From Bacteroidales bacterium (GTDB lineage: Bacteria; Bacteroidota; Bacteroidia; Bacteroidales; F082): 64,000 bases of DNA. Under the pieces are notes generated by a model that had not been told where the DNA came from, made no database searches, and saw only the letters and a list, made by a program, of their open reading frames with translations. Of this stretch, positions 55,464 through 64,000 are shown one piece after another (the first letter of the stretch is position 1; the number at the start of each line of letters is the position of its first letter). The stretch spans positions 124,001 through 188,000 of the forward strand of contig JAKSMU010000005.1 in the NCBI GenBank assembly GCA_024400455.1, in the 5' to 3' direction. Both the position numbers and the translations under genes were made by a program.

Positions 55464-56945
55464 TTATTCGTAATATTCGAAATTGACCTTCATGCCATTC
55501 GGATATACGCCTTCCATATGGACACGCGACGAGCGGTTATTCTTCAAGGCTTTTTCCAAATCGGCCTTCGAATTGATATTTTGTCCGTTGACTGCTGTAA
55601 TGACAAAACCCTCGTTAATGCCCGAGCCATAGAAACGCCCTTGACGGATTTCCATAATTTTCAGTCCGTTCTTGATGTTGAGCTTAGCCTTATCCTCCTG
55701 ATTGACAGGTTGCAGCATCAGGCCAAGATCGGAGGCATAGAAACTCTCGCCTTTCTTCACAAGGTCCAACGAGCCCATTTCGTTGAGCAAAGTGATTTCA
55801 TAATTCTGCTTGCTGCCATTGCGACGGACTTCCACATTCACCTTGTCGCCAGGACGGAACTGACGGATGTTTTCGAGCAACTGCGCTCCTGTATTCACCT
55901 CATTGCCATTGATGGCAGTAATGACATCGCCTTTTTTGACACCTGCCTGTTCTGCAGCGCCACCTGCTGTAACTTCAGCAACATAAACGCCTTGCATTTC
56001 ATCCAGACCAAATTTGTCAGCAAGTTCTGCCGTGATTTCAGCCATTTGGATGCCCAAATAGGCGCGTTGTGTCTCGCCATACATCAGCAAGTCGTCCACC
56101 ACCTTGCGCACAATATTGGAAGGAATGGCGAACGAATAGCCTTCATACGAACCTGTATGCGAAGCAATTGCTGCATTAATGCCTATCAACTCCCCATTGG
56201 TATTCACCAATGCGCCACCACTGTTTCCCGGATTGATAGCCGCATCGGTCTGAATGAAAGTGTCGACATTGGTGCCTTCGCCCAAAATGCTAAGGTCGCG
56301 TGCCTTGGCACTGACGATGCCAGCCGTAACCGTAGAATTCAAGCGGAAAGGATTACCGACAGCCAACACCCACTCACCTACTCTAACCTTATCGGAATCT
56401 CCAAACACAAGATATTCAAGGCCTTGCGCATCGACTTTAATCAAAGCCAAATCGGTCGATGGGTCAGTGCCAACGATTGTTGCCTTACGCTCCTTTTTAT
56501 CATTAAAGGTAACGGTCAGTTCGGCAGCACCTTCCACAACGTGATTGTTGGTAACGATATAACCATCAGGCGATAACACCACGCCCGAACCATATGCCTC
56601 TAAATATTGCTTTTGCGTTTGGCCAGGCATACCGTAAAACTGTTGCAGCAAAGCGCCAAAGAAATCGTTGTAAGTATTGGTTTGTTTTTCAATCTTCGTC
56701 TTAATATGCACAACGGCATTCAAACTTTTTTCAGCAGCCGTAACGAAATCAGGCGTGCCTTCAGTTGGTATGAAAGCCGTTCTATGTACCTGAGGTTGAA
56801 CCTGTTCAACCTGCATGGCTTGTTGGTCCTCATTGGTCTCTTCATTCACGGGTTGGGTTGAATTGCAAGATGTTGCCATCATCATTCCGACAGCAATCAA
56901 AGCCACCTTCATGGTAGCCGAAAATTCATTTTTCACGTTAAACAT
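55464..56945 (-). CDS. htrA: HtrA/DegP-type periplasmic serine protease
   Basis: This 493-residue Do-like protease starts with a lipoprotein-like signal (MKVALIAVGMMMATSC, preceded by 11 residues), so it may be tethered. The trypsin-like domain has the triad His in VTNNHVVEGA, Asp in DPSTDLALIKV and Ser in INPGNSGGALVN. Two PDZ domains follow (about 290-385 and 400-490). It would degrade or refold damaged envelope proteins. The ATG at 56945 keeps the lipobox at about residue 27; a start at the inner Met is possible. It is followed by a strong hairpin at 55407-55445. Confidence 0.94.
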   Translation of the reverse strand: MFNVKNEFSATMKVALIAVGMMMATSCNSTQPVNEETNEDQQAMQVEQVQPQVHRTAFIPTEGTPDFVTAAEKSLNAVVHIKTKIEKQTNTYNDFFGALLQQFYGMPGQTQKQYLEAYGSGVVLSPDGYIVTNNHVVEGAAELTVTFNDKKERKATIVGTDPSTDLALIKVDAQGLEYLVFGDSDKVRVGEWVLAVGNPFRLNSTVTAGIVSAKARDLSILGEGTNVDTFIQTDAAINPGNSGGALVNTNGELIGINAAIASHTGSYEGYSFAIPSNIVRKVVDDLLMYGETQRAYLGIQMAEITAELADKFGLDEMQGVYVAEVTAGGAAEQAGVKKGDVITAINGNEVNTGAQLLENIRQFRPGDKVNVEVRRNGSKQNYEITLLNEMGSLDLVKKGESFYASDLGLMLQPVNQEDKAKLNIKNGLKIMEIRQGRFYGSGINEGFVITAVNGQNINSKADLEKALKNNRSSRVHMEGVYPNGMKVNFEYYE

Positions 56946-57120
56946 AGTATTTGATATTTTGATTGGTTTCCCTATTAATGTGATTTTTTCTCTTTTATTG
57001 CACCGAAAATCGTATTTTTGTCAACTTTTTCGGCAGCGGTAGTCATCAAAAAATATGCCAACAACCTTATTTGCCCGAAAACTGACAGAATGCATTACAC
57101 TAAACCCTTAAAAGTCAACC

Positions 57121-57642
57121 ATGTTCATCAGAACTGACAAAATCGCACTTCGAAGTGCCGAACCAGAAGACGCCTCCCTAATCTATGCATGGGAAAATGA
57201 CCGCAACTTATGGCGCGTCAGCGGCACTTTTGTGCCTTATTCGTACTTTCAAATCGAACAGTTTTTACTGAACAACAACGACTTGTTTTCGCAGCAGCAA
57301 CTCCGTCTTATGATTTGCCTAGGCGAAACCAACATCGGCTGCATCGACATTTTCGATTATGACCCTATCAACGAAAGAGCGGGCATTGGCATCCTCATCG
57401 ATAAACGATATCGCTATCAAGGTCATGCAAAAGAAGCCATCATTTTGCTTACCGATTATCTTTTCAACAGTCTGATGCTCAAACAAGTGCATTGCTCCGT
57501 AGACGCATTAAACGACGAAAGCCAGCATCTTTTTCAAAACCTAGGCTTCGAACTTTGCGGCTGCCGAAAACAATGGATCAAGACACCTGACGGTTTCATC
57601 GATGAACATATTTACCAACTCATCAACCCCAAACACGCATAA
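57121..57642 (+). CDS. GNAT-family N-acetyltransferase (RimJ/RimL-like)
   Basis: This 173-residue protein has the start RTDKIALRSAEPEDASLIYAWENDRNLWRVSG typical of the RimJ/L group and the acetyl-CoA-binding stretch GIGILIDKRYRYQGHAKEAIILLTDYLF. The target (ribosomal protein, amine or peptide) is unknown. A -7 element TATTTTTG lies at 57013-57020. Its stop codon overlaps the start of mltG (TAATG), so the two are translationally coupled. Confidence 0.92.
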   Translation: MFIRTDKIALRSAEPEDASLIYAWENDRNLWRVSGTFVPYSYFQIEQFLLNNNDLFSQQQLRLMICLGETNIGCIDIFDYDPINERAGIGILIDKRYRYQGHAKEAIILLTDYLFNSLMLKQVHCSVDALNDESQHLFQNLGFELCGCRKQWIKTPDGFIDEHIYQLINPKHA

Positions 57643-58730
57643 TGACAAAAGAAAAAACCACAAAAAGCAAGAAAAGCAAGGCTAAGTCAAAAGGCCATAA
57701 AACACGCAATATCATATTGTTAGTTGTTTGCATATTATTCATTTTCGGCACGGCATTCGGATACTGGCTCTACCGGACCGTACTTTCGGCAAATGTAAAA
57801 ACCGGAGAAGAAAAAGAAACCGTGATTTACATTCCGACAGGTTCGGATTTCAACGCCGTGATGGATACGCTTAACAGCCAAGGACTTTTGGTGCGCGAAA
57901 GCAGTTTCCGTTGGGTCGCCAACAGGAAAAAATATCCGGAAAACATCAAGCCGGGCCGCTATGTGGTGTGCGACCGCATGAGCAACAATAATCTCGTGAA
58001 TATGCTGCGTGGCGGATGGCAATCGCCCGTCAATGTCACCTTTAATTATATGCGCAATGTGGATATGCTGGCAGGCAAGATTGGCAAACAGATTGAAGCC
58101 GACTCAGCATCCATCGCCAAGTTATTGCACGACAAAGACTATGTCGGGAAATTAGGATTCAACGAACGCACCTTGCCAGCCATGTTTCTACCTGACACCT
58201 ACGAGTTTTACTGGAACACCGACGCGGAATCGTTCATCTCACGCATGCTTCAAGAATACAACAAGTTTTGGAATGAAGACCGCAAAAAGGCTGCAAAAGA
58301 CAAAGGCCTCTCCCCTGTCGAAGTCAGCATTTTAGCCTCAATCGTCGACAAGGAAACAAACAAGACCGATGAAATGCCACGCATTGCCGGCGTATACATC
58401 AACCGTTTACACAGCAATTGGCTGCTTCAAGCCGACCCCACGCTGATTTTTGCCATCGGCGATTTCAGCATCAAACGTGTGCTGAATGTCCACAAGGAAA
58501 TCGAATCGCCATACAACACCTATAAATACATAGGCCTGCCACCTGGTCCAATCTGCATTCCTTCCGTTGCAGCCGTAAAAGCCGTACTCAATGCCGAAAA
58601 TCACAATTATTTTTACTTCTGCGCCAAGGAGGATTTCTCTGGTTATCACAATTTTGCGAAGACTTTAACGGAACACAACCATAACGCACTGAAATACCAA
58701 AGTGCATTGAACCAGAGAGGAATCAGATAG
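57642..58730 (+). CDS. mltG: Endolytic peptidoglycan transglycosylase
   Basis: This 362-residue protein has a lysine-rich cytoplasmic head, one membrane helix (about 24-44, NIILLVVCILFIFGTAFGYWLYR), a LysM-like domain and the YceG catalytic domain with its Glu in LASIVDKETNKTDEMPRIAGVYINRL. Other motifs are FLPDTYEFYWNTD and YKYIGLPPGPICIPSVAAVKAVL. It cuts nascent glycan strands and sets their length. It is co-transcribed with the acetyltransferase gene, and the T9SS nuclease gene follows after 30 bases. Confidence 0.96.
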   Translation: MTKEKTTKSKKSKAKSKGHKTRNIILLVVCILFIFGTAFGYWLYRTVLSANVKTGEEKETVIYIPTGSDFNAVMDTLNSQGLLVRESSFRWVANRKKYPENIKPGRYVVCDRMSNNNLVNMLRGGWQSPVNVTFNYMRNVDMLAGKIGKQIEADSASIAKLLHDKDYVGKLGFNERTLPAMFLPDTYEFYWNTDAESFISRMLQEYNKFWNEDRKKAAKDKGLSPVEVSILASIVDKETNKTDEMPRIAGVYINRLHSNWLLQADPTLIFAIGDFSIKRVLNVHKEIESPYNTYKYIGLPPGPICIPSVAAVKAVLNAENHNYFYFCAKEDFSGYHNFAKTLTEHNHNALKYQSALNQRGIR

Positions 58731-58760
58731 ATTAATCATTTAGAAAACAGCCACGGCAAA

Positions 58761-61700
58761 ATGAATATCAGAAATTCACGAATCGGAAGATTATGTACTT
58801 CGCTCATTGCGATATTTTTTTCGCAATTGGCAATAGCACAAATTCCAAACGGCTATTACAACACCGCCGAAGGCAAAACCGGCAGCGAACTCAGAGCCGC
58901 ATTACACAACATCATTAAGAATCATACAGTCGTGTCGTACAGCAACTTGCTCAATGCATATTGGACAACCGACAACCGTGGCAACGGAAAGGTTTGGGAC
59001 ATCTATTCCGACAACCCAAACGGCAACCCGCCCTATCTTTTTGACCTCGGGCAAGACGTGTGCGGAAGTTATGACAGCGAAGGCGACTGTTACAACCGTG
59101 AACACCTATGGCCGCAAAGCTGGTTCAAAGAGAAATCGCCTATGAAAAGCGACCTCTTCCATGTTTTACCTACCGACGGCTATGTCAACAACCGACGTTC
59201 AAACTATCCTTTTGGCGAGATAGGTAATGCAACATGGACCTCGCGCAACGGATCAAAACTTGGAAACTGCAATGTATCAGGCTATTCCGGCACCGTATTT
59301 GAACCAATTGATGAGTACAAAGGCGACATTGCACGCGCATTTTTCTATATGAGCACGCGCTATTATGGTGAAGATTCAGGTTGGTCGACGACAGCCATGA
59401 CCAACCAGGCCGAAATAAAAGATTGGGCAGTGGATATGTTACTGACTTGGAACGAATTAGACCCCGTCAGCCAAAAGGAAATCGACCGCAACAACGTCAT
59501 CTATGAAGACTATCAGCACAACCGCAATCCATTTATTGACCATCCTGAATATGCACGAATGATTTGGGACGAAAACTGGCAAGGTGGCACAACTCACGAC
59601 ATCACGGTCAATTCCAGCACAAACGGAAGCATAACCACCGATGCAAATTCGGCTTACGAAGGACAGACCATCACACTGAACGCCTTCCCTGCATCTGGTT
59701 ATGAATTAGACACTTGGAACGTATACAAAACCGGTTCACCTAGCACAAGCGTCACCGTAAGCAGCAACAACACCTTCACGATGCCAGATTTCGCCGTGAC
59801 AGTTTCCGCCACATTCAAGCAAAATGAAACACAATACGCCATAAACATCGCTACAACTTCGCATGGAACCATTTCTGCCAGTGCAACAACCGCCCTGTCA
59901 GGCACTTCTATAACACTCAGTGCCCAACCTGCCAATGGATACGAACTCTACGCATGGTATGTTTACAAGACAGGCAATCAGAACACGACTGTTGATGTCA
60001 CAAGCAACAGTTTCACAATGCCAGCTTTCAATGTGACCGTCTTTGCCACTTTCGCCCCACAAGGCACCTCTAGTTCAGGCGATTACGAGAAAGTCACCAG
60101 CGCATTGAACGAATGGAGCGGCGAGTATCTCATCGTTTACGAAGATGGAAGCGCAGCATTTAACGGCGGTTTAACGACATTGGATGTTGCAAACAATTAC
60201 ATTTCCGTCAATATCAGCAATGGAACCATCATAGCAAATGAAACAACCAATGCCGCAAAATTCACCATTGCACCTACAGCAGGCGGCTACTCAATTAAAA
60301 GCGCCAGCGGCTATTATATCGGAAACACATCAAATTCAAACAACTTATCATCTTCTCAATCTACAATTTACTCAAATTCAATAGATTATAACAATAACAA
60401 CATCAACATTATCAGTTCTGGCGGTTCCTATCTAAGATACAATTCAGCAAGTGACCAAAAGCGTTTCCGTTATTACAAATCGGGAACATACACCGGACAA
60501 AAAGCCATTCAACTCTACAAGAAAACAAGCGATGGATTCATGATGCAACACACGCTTCATTTCAATTCAAACGGCGGCGAAGGCACAATGAACGACCAGC
60601 AAATCGATGAAAATGAAGCGACTGACATTACATTGAACACTTTCGTCCATGAAAACCACATCTTCGACGGCTGGAACACCGAAGCCAACGGAACAGGGAC
60701 TTTTTATGCCGATGGCGCACAAATCACCTTATTTAACGATGTGACACTCTATGCACAATGGTTGCCGCAATTCAGCATCACTTGCGCCACGGATTTGCCT
60801 CATGGAGAGATTTCGGCAGACAAAACACAAGCCATTTGCGAAGAATTGGTGACATTAACCGCATATCCCAACGACAATTACGAGTTTATCAAATGGATTG
60901 TAACAGATTGTAGCGGCAATGAAATTTCAGTCACCGAAAACCAGTTTGAGATGCCCAATTGCGAGGTAACGGTTTCCGCTACTTTCAGACCTGTAGAAAC
61001 TCCTTTCATTACAGATTATCACCTTGTTACGTCAAGGGACCAACTTATTCCCGGCAGGAAATACTTGATTGTGGATGCCAGCAAAACGAAAGCCTTGGGG
61101 GAACAAAATGACAACAACCGCGCTGCAGTTTCGATTATTTGTACAGATGACAACATCATTGCAGACAAAGGCAACGCCTACGAACTTACATTAGGCCAGG
61201 ATAATAACAAATGGACACTCTATGATGGCAAAGGCTATCTATATGCAGCAAGCAGTTCTAAGAATTATCTAAGGAGAAAAAACGAAATTGACAACAATGC
61301 CCATTGGAGCATAACGATTTCCGACGATAAGGCCGAAATCATTGCACAAGGCCAAAATACGCACAATACCATTCGCTACAACAGCATTAACAATCTTTTT
61401 TCATGCTACGAAAGCGGTCAAAACGACATTTGCCTTTTCATCAAAAGCGAACTCTACGACATTCATGAAGACACCGAATTGTCTTCCCTCACCCTTTTTC
61501 CCTTCGACCGTTGCACCATTCGTCCTGACGCAACACTCACTGTTTCAGAAACTTTGAGCAATGCTAGCACCGAAAACCTCATCATAAAAGATGGTGGTCA
61601 GCTGATTCACAGCACGGCAAATGTTGCGGCAACGGTCGAAAAAGACATTGAAAGCTATTCCAGCGAACAAGACAACTTCTATTTTCTTGCATCACCCGTC

Positions 61701-62753
61701 ACATCGTGTGATGCAAACAGCGTAAAAATAGGAACTTACGATTTGTTTAAGTATGACGAGCCAACCCATTACTGGATCAATCAGAAGAATGCAAACGACA
61801 ACCTAAGCAGCACTATAGGTTATCTTTATGCCAACAGTTCCGACCAAACGCTCTTGTTTTCAGGCACATTGTTGCCATCTGAAAACGATTTTACGATTAA
61901 CAGCCTTAGTCATCAAGCCAATGTCTTGAATGGATTCAATTTGGTCGGCAATCCGTTTGCCTGCCAAGCCTACATCAACCAGGACTTTTACATCCTTGAC
62001 AATGACAAAGTCATCCTTAACGAAACACAAAACTACCCCATTAAACCATGTGAAGCCGTTTTTGTAAAAGCAACAGAAGAATCAAATTCCGTAACTTTCA
62101 GCAAGTCAATCCCTTTAAAAAGCAACAACTCAATCGACTTATCTGTCAGCGGCAACCGCAGCAACAACATTGACCGCGTCAGAATCCGTTTTAACGAAGG
62201 ATGTGCCATGGAAAAATTCACGCTCAACGAGAATCTGACACAACTTTACATTCCGCAAGACGGGAACCATTTCTCCGTCGTTTCGGCAAGCCCAACAGTC
62301 AACGAAATGCCGGTCAGTTTCAAAGCGGCAAAAAACGGAACATACACCATCACCATCAATACAGAAAACCTGAATGTCAACTATTTGCATTTGGTGGATA
62401 ATCTGACGGGAGCCGATGTGGATTTGTTGGATGCCGCCGCTTCGACAGGCTCAGCGAGCTACACTTTTGATGCCAAAACCACCGATTATCCCACACGTTT
62501 CAAAATTGTATTCAACAACACGGGAAACAGCCAAAACGGCGACAATTTTGCCTTTCAGTCGGGCAAGCGTCTCATCATTCCAAACATCGGGAACGATTCG
62601 GAAATGCAGATTTTTGATGTCATGGGACGCAACATTATGACAAAACCTTGCTATGGTTCATTCGATGAGGAAATCTATTTGAAATCAGGAATTTACACGA
62701 TTCTTCTCCAAAGCGAAAGCGACACACAGGTGCAGAAGATCGTGTGGAAATAA
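58761..62753 (+). CDS. T9SS-exported endonuclease I with InlB-like and Listeria-Bacteroides repeats
   Basis: This 1330-residue surface or secreted protein has several parts. After the signal peptide (about 1-26) an endonuclease I (EndA/NucM) domain spans about 27-275, with the catalytic motif CYNREHLWPQSWF (about 110-122) and HVLPTDGYVNNRRSNYPFG. Two InlB-type repeats follow (about 278-435), then a strand-rich segment, a Listeria-Bacteroides repeat (about 600-670), a third InlB-type repeat (about 670-745) and a second strand-rich segment. The C-terminus (about 1255-1330) is a type A T9SS sorting domain. The nuclease would take up or degrade extracellular DNA. A REP-like sequence lies inside the gene at 62438-62456. 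Confidence 0.93.
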   Translation: MNIRNSRIGRLCTSLIAIFFSQLAIAQIPNGYYNTAEGKTGSELRAALHNIIKNHTVVSYSNLLNAYWTTDNRGNGKVWDIYSDNPNGNPPYLFDLGQDVCGSYDSEGDCYNREHLWPQSWFKEKSPMKSDLFHVLPTDGYVNNRRSNYPFGEIGNATWTSRNGSKLGNCNVSGYSGTVFEPIDEYKGDIARAFFYMSTRYYGEDSGWSTTAMTNQAEIKDWAVDMLLTWNELDPVSQKEIDRNNVIYEDYQHNRNPFIDHPEYARMIWDENWQGGTTHDITVNSSTNGSITTDANSAYEGQTITLNAFPASGYELDTWNVYKTGSPSTSVTVSSNNTFTMPDFAVTVSATFKQNETQYAINIATTSHGTISASATTALSGTSITLSAQPANGYELYAWYVYKTGNQNTTVDVTSNSFTMPAFNVTVFATFAPQGTSSSGDYEKVTSALNEWSGEYLIVYEDGSAAFNGGLTTLDVANNYISVNISNGTIIANETTNAAKFTIAPTAGGYSIKSASGYYIGNTSNSNNLSSSQSTIYSNSIDYNNNNINIISSGGSYLRYNSASDQKRFRYYKSGTYTGQKAIQLYKKTSDGFMMQHTLHFNSNGGEGTMNDQQIDENEATDITLNTFVHENHIFDGWNTEANGTGTFYADGAQITLFNDVTLYAQWLPQFSITCATDLPHGEISADKTQAICEELVTLTAYPNDNYEFIKWIVTDCSGNEISVTENQFEMPNCEVTVSATFRPVETPFITDYHLVTSRDQLIPGRKYLIVDASKTKALGEQNDNNRAAVSIICTDDNIIADKGNAYELTLGQDNNKWTLYDGKGYLYAASSSKNYLRRKNEIDNNAHWSITISDDKAEIIAQGQNTHNTIRYNSINNLFSCYESGQNDICLFIKSELYDIHEDTELSSLTLFPFDRCTIRPDATLTVSETLSNASTENLIIKDGGQLIHSTANVAATVEKDIESYSSEQDNFYFLASPVTSCDANSVKIGTYDLFKYDEPTHYWINQKNANDNLSSTIGYLYANSSDQTLLFSGTLLPSENDFTINSLSHQANVLNGFNLVGNPFACQAYINQDFYILDNDKVILNETQNYPIKPCEAVFVKATEESNSVTFSKSIPLKSNNSIDLSVSGNRSNNIDRVRIRFNEGCAMEKFTLNENLTQLYIPQDGNHFSVVSASPTVNEMPVSFKAAKNGTYTITINTENLNVNYLHLVDNLTGADVDLLDAAASTGSASYTFDAKTTDYPTRFKIVFNNTGNSQNGDNFAFQSGKRLIIPNIGNDSEMQIFDVMGRNIMTKPCYGSFDEEIYLKSGIYTILLQSESDTQVQKIVWK
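62438..62456. repeat. REP-like element inside the T9SS nuclease gene
   Basis: CGCTTCGACAGGCTCAGCG carries the same core as the pair at 7734-7803 (CTTCGACARGCTCAG) with a CGCT/AGCG outer stem. In this frame it encodes a short ASTGSAS-type linker, so it is tolerated in the protein. Confidence 0.8.
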
Positions 62754-62782
62754 CATTTCATTGAAATTTTAGCATATACGAA

Positions 62783-62816
62783 AAGAGCCTCGATTGCTCG
62801 AGGCTCTTATTTTTTT
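62783..62816. terminator. Bidirectional terminator after the nuclease gene
   Basis: An 11-bp perfect stem AAGAGCCTCGA / TCGAGGCTCTT with a TTGC loop is followed by ATTTTTTT. It can also end the convergent metallopeptidase transcript. Confidence 0.9.
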
Positions 62817-62830
62817 GACTTTCAGCGACA

Positions 62831-63838
62831 TCATTTGGAAAGAATTTCCAGAATTCGTTCCAGCAGTCCTTGATTCGGGCACGACTGATCTTGCATGATG
62901 GCAAACGAAAAGTTATCGGCAATGCACTCTTCTGGGTCGACACAATAGTTGGTATTGCCATCCGACATGACATAATCGAAATTCGAGACTTCCGATGCAT
63001 GATACATGGCCCATTGTCCGTCAACTATATAAGGTTCAAAGTTTTCATCAAGGGCAAGCAGATAGATGCCTTTATTGCTAGTGAAATAATCCATTAAGCC
63101 CTCGCCCTGCATATAAACACTGTCAGGGCAGCGTGTAATTAACATGCAATTCTTTTCCTCCCCGTTAATGTTGAATTTGGCATAAGAATCATGGCGGTTG
63201 ACATCAGGATTATAAATCAAAGTGTTCTTCACATCTTCAGGAATCGGGATTTCATCCGACAGGATTTCAAAGCCAATCAATGCATAAAACTGTTTACGGT
63301 AATCCGGATACAATCTGTCCAGAACATGACAGAATTCATGCCACAACAAAGTCTCGGCATAAGCCGTACCATTTTGTGAATCATAGTCATAGTACAGTTT
63401 CAACATCTCGAAATCGATAAAAATATAAGTTCCAAGCGTAAAGCCTGCCGCTTGGTCCCAAGCCAACATCTTCGAATTAGCCAGCGGAATCGGCTGATTG
63501 AAAGGGAAATTCAAGCCCATAGCGTCGATGCGACGGTTCATGCGAGCTTCCAAACTATCAACCAGAAACAGCAGTGAGTCAGGCACATCAATCACATCAT
63601 CACGGCAAACATTCAGAAAATCATTAAAATTACTATTTTGCTGTCGCATACAGATGTCGACACAAATTGGAGAAATATGAGCCTGTTCAATATTGCTCAC
63701 AAAAAACTGCTGTCCTTGCGGACGGCTGATGACTTCAAAACTGATATGGTTCCGCGTTGGTTCAATCGGTTCCTTATGGCAAGCGCTCAGAAGCATTAAG
63801 GCTGCTGCCATGACAGCCATCATCATTTTAGTTTTCAT
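62831..63838 (-). CDS. Lipoprotein zinc metallopeptidase-like protein
   Basis: This 335-residue protein has a lipoprotein signal MKTKMMMAVMAAALMLLSAC (lipidated Cys20) and a gluzincin-type HExxH motif, HEFCHVLD, at 167-174. DPEECIADNFSF near residue 303 could supply the third metal ligand and the helix that holds it, as in families with ExxAxNF-type sequences. Similar Bacteroidetes lipoproteins are called 'putative zinc-binding metallopeptidase'. Substrates are unknown; it should face the periplasm or cell surface. It is convergent with the T9SS nuclease gene. Confidence 0.87.
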   Translation of the reverse strand: MKTKMMMAVMAAALMLLSACHKEPIEPTRNHISFEVISRPQGQQFFVSNIEQAHISPICVDICMRQQNSNFNDFLNVCRDDVIDVPDSLLFLVDSLEARMNRRIDAMGLNFPFNQPIPLANSKMLAWDQAAGFTLGTYIFIDFEMLKLYYDYDSQNGTAYAETLLWHEFCHVLDRLYPDYRKQFYALIGFEILSDEIPIPEDVKNTLIYNPDVNRHDSYAKFNINGEEKNCMLITRCPDSVYMQGEGLMDYFTSNKGIYLLALDENFEPYIVDGQWAMYHASEVSNFDYVMSDGNTNYCVDPEECIADNFSFAIMQDQSCPNQGLLERILEILSK

Positions 63839-63873
63839 TGGAATAATTTATGGTTTTTCAAACTGTTTAAATA

Positions 63874-63901
63874 TAAAAAGGCCCCAAACAAGATTGAGGC
63901 C
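63874..63901 (-). terminator. Terminator of the gene at the right edge
   Basis: On the minus strand GGCCTCAA / TTGGGGCC (one G-T pair) around a 6-base loop is followed by TTTTTATATTT, 31 bases after the stop codon at 63932-63934. Confidence 0.78.
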
Positions 63902-63931
63902 ACAGTAAAATTATGAAAAAGTTGTCTATAA

Positions 63932-64000
63932 TTATTTTCTCTTTGGCTTAGGATTCACGATGAACTTATAGATACACAGCTGATGGTATTCTTCACCAGG
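63932..64000 (-). CDS. C-terminal 22 codons of a gene cut by the window edge
   Basis: A minus-strand frame enters from the right edge and ends YKFIVNPKPKRK before a TAA at 63934-63932. It is placed in front of a good terminator and has an ordinary basic tail, so I accept it as a real gene end. The family cannot be recognised from 22 residues. Confidence 0.6.
   Translation of the reverse strand, partial: PGEEYHQLCIYKFIVNPKPKRK

Noticed and set aside
55518..56576. Long open frame opposite the HtrA gene
   Set aside because: It lies wholly antisense to a gene with an intact catalytic triad and has no recognisable domain.

Overview
The window looks like chromosomal DNA from an uncultured or poorly sampled member of the Bacteroidales. 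This is inferred from three things. Two secreted proteins end in type IX secretion (T9SS) sorting domains. Many genes lack a Shine-Dalgarno sequence but have TAnnTTTG-type -7 promoter elements. The primary sigma factor is a short 288-residue RpoD of the Bacteroidetes type. No rRNA, phage, transposase or CRISPR array was found, and there is one tRNA gene, tRNA-Met(CAT).

Positions 1-10.9 kb hold one minus-strand operon: a TolC-like outer-membrane channel, an HlyD/MacA-like adaptor, two 781-residue FtsX/MacB-type permeases, a MacB/LolD-type ATPase, a sigma-54-dependent response regulator and the start of its histidine kinase. In front of the channel gene lies a correctly spaced -24/-12 sigma-54 promoter with two 17-bp inverted repeats about 90 and 110 bp upstream. 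The operon therefore appears to be switched on by the regulator it encodes. Word-like tandem repeats fill several spacers, and a minisatellite of about 530 bp lies upstream (11.0-11.5 kb).

Positions 11.8-24.9 kb are mostly housekeeping genes: BadF-type sugar kinase, speA, acyl-CoA synthetase, EamA transporter, secreted endonuclease/phosphatase-family protein, thioesterase, CPA2 antiporter, ligA and an RluE-type pseudouridine synthase. Positions 24.9-30.0 kb form a surface-glycan group: a GT2/sugar-transferase fusion, a formyltransferase-like/beta-propeller fusion and a Wzx-type flippase. Positions 30-45.6 kb mix T9SS cargo, NamZ (peptidoglycan turnover), two DAACS symporters, an aminotransferase, tRNA-Met, truA, a BASS transporter divergent from arginine deiminase, a phosphohexomutase, small lipoproteins and recR.

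Positions 45.9-48.5 kb hold a second sigma-54 module. It consists of an orphan NtrC-type regulator and a coiled-coil lipoprotein, whose promoter shares 14 of 16 positions with the efflux promoter. Repeated TTGTGGAA half-sites lie in front of both genes. Positions 48.5-58.7 kb carry a WalJ-type hydrolase, an agmatinase-family gene, a DUF47-Pit-DUF47 phosphate cluster, pncB, rpoD, an HtrA protease, a GNAT acetyltransferase and mltG. The end of the window holds a 1330-residue T9SS-exported endonuclease I, a lipoprotein metallopeptidase and the 3' end of one more gene. SpeA (arginine to agmatine) and the agmatinase-family enzyme (agmatine to putrescine) could form a putrescine route, while arginine deiminase offers a competing use of arginine.
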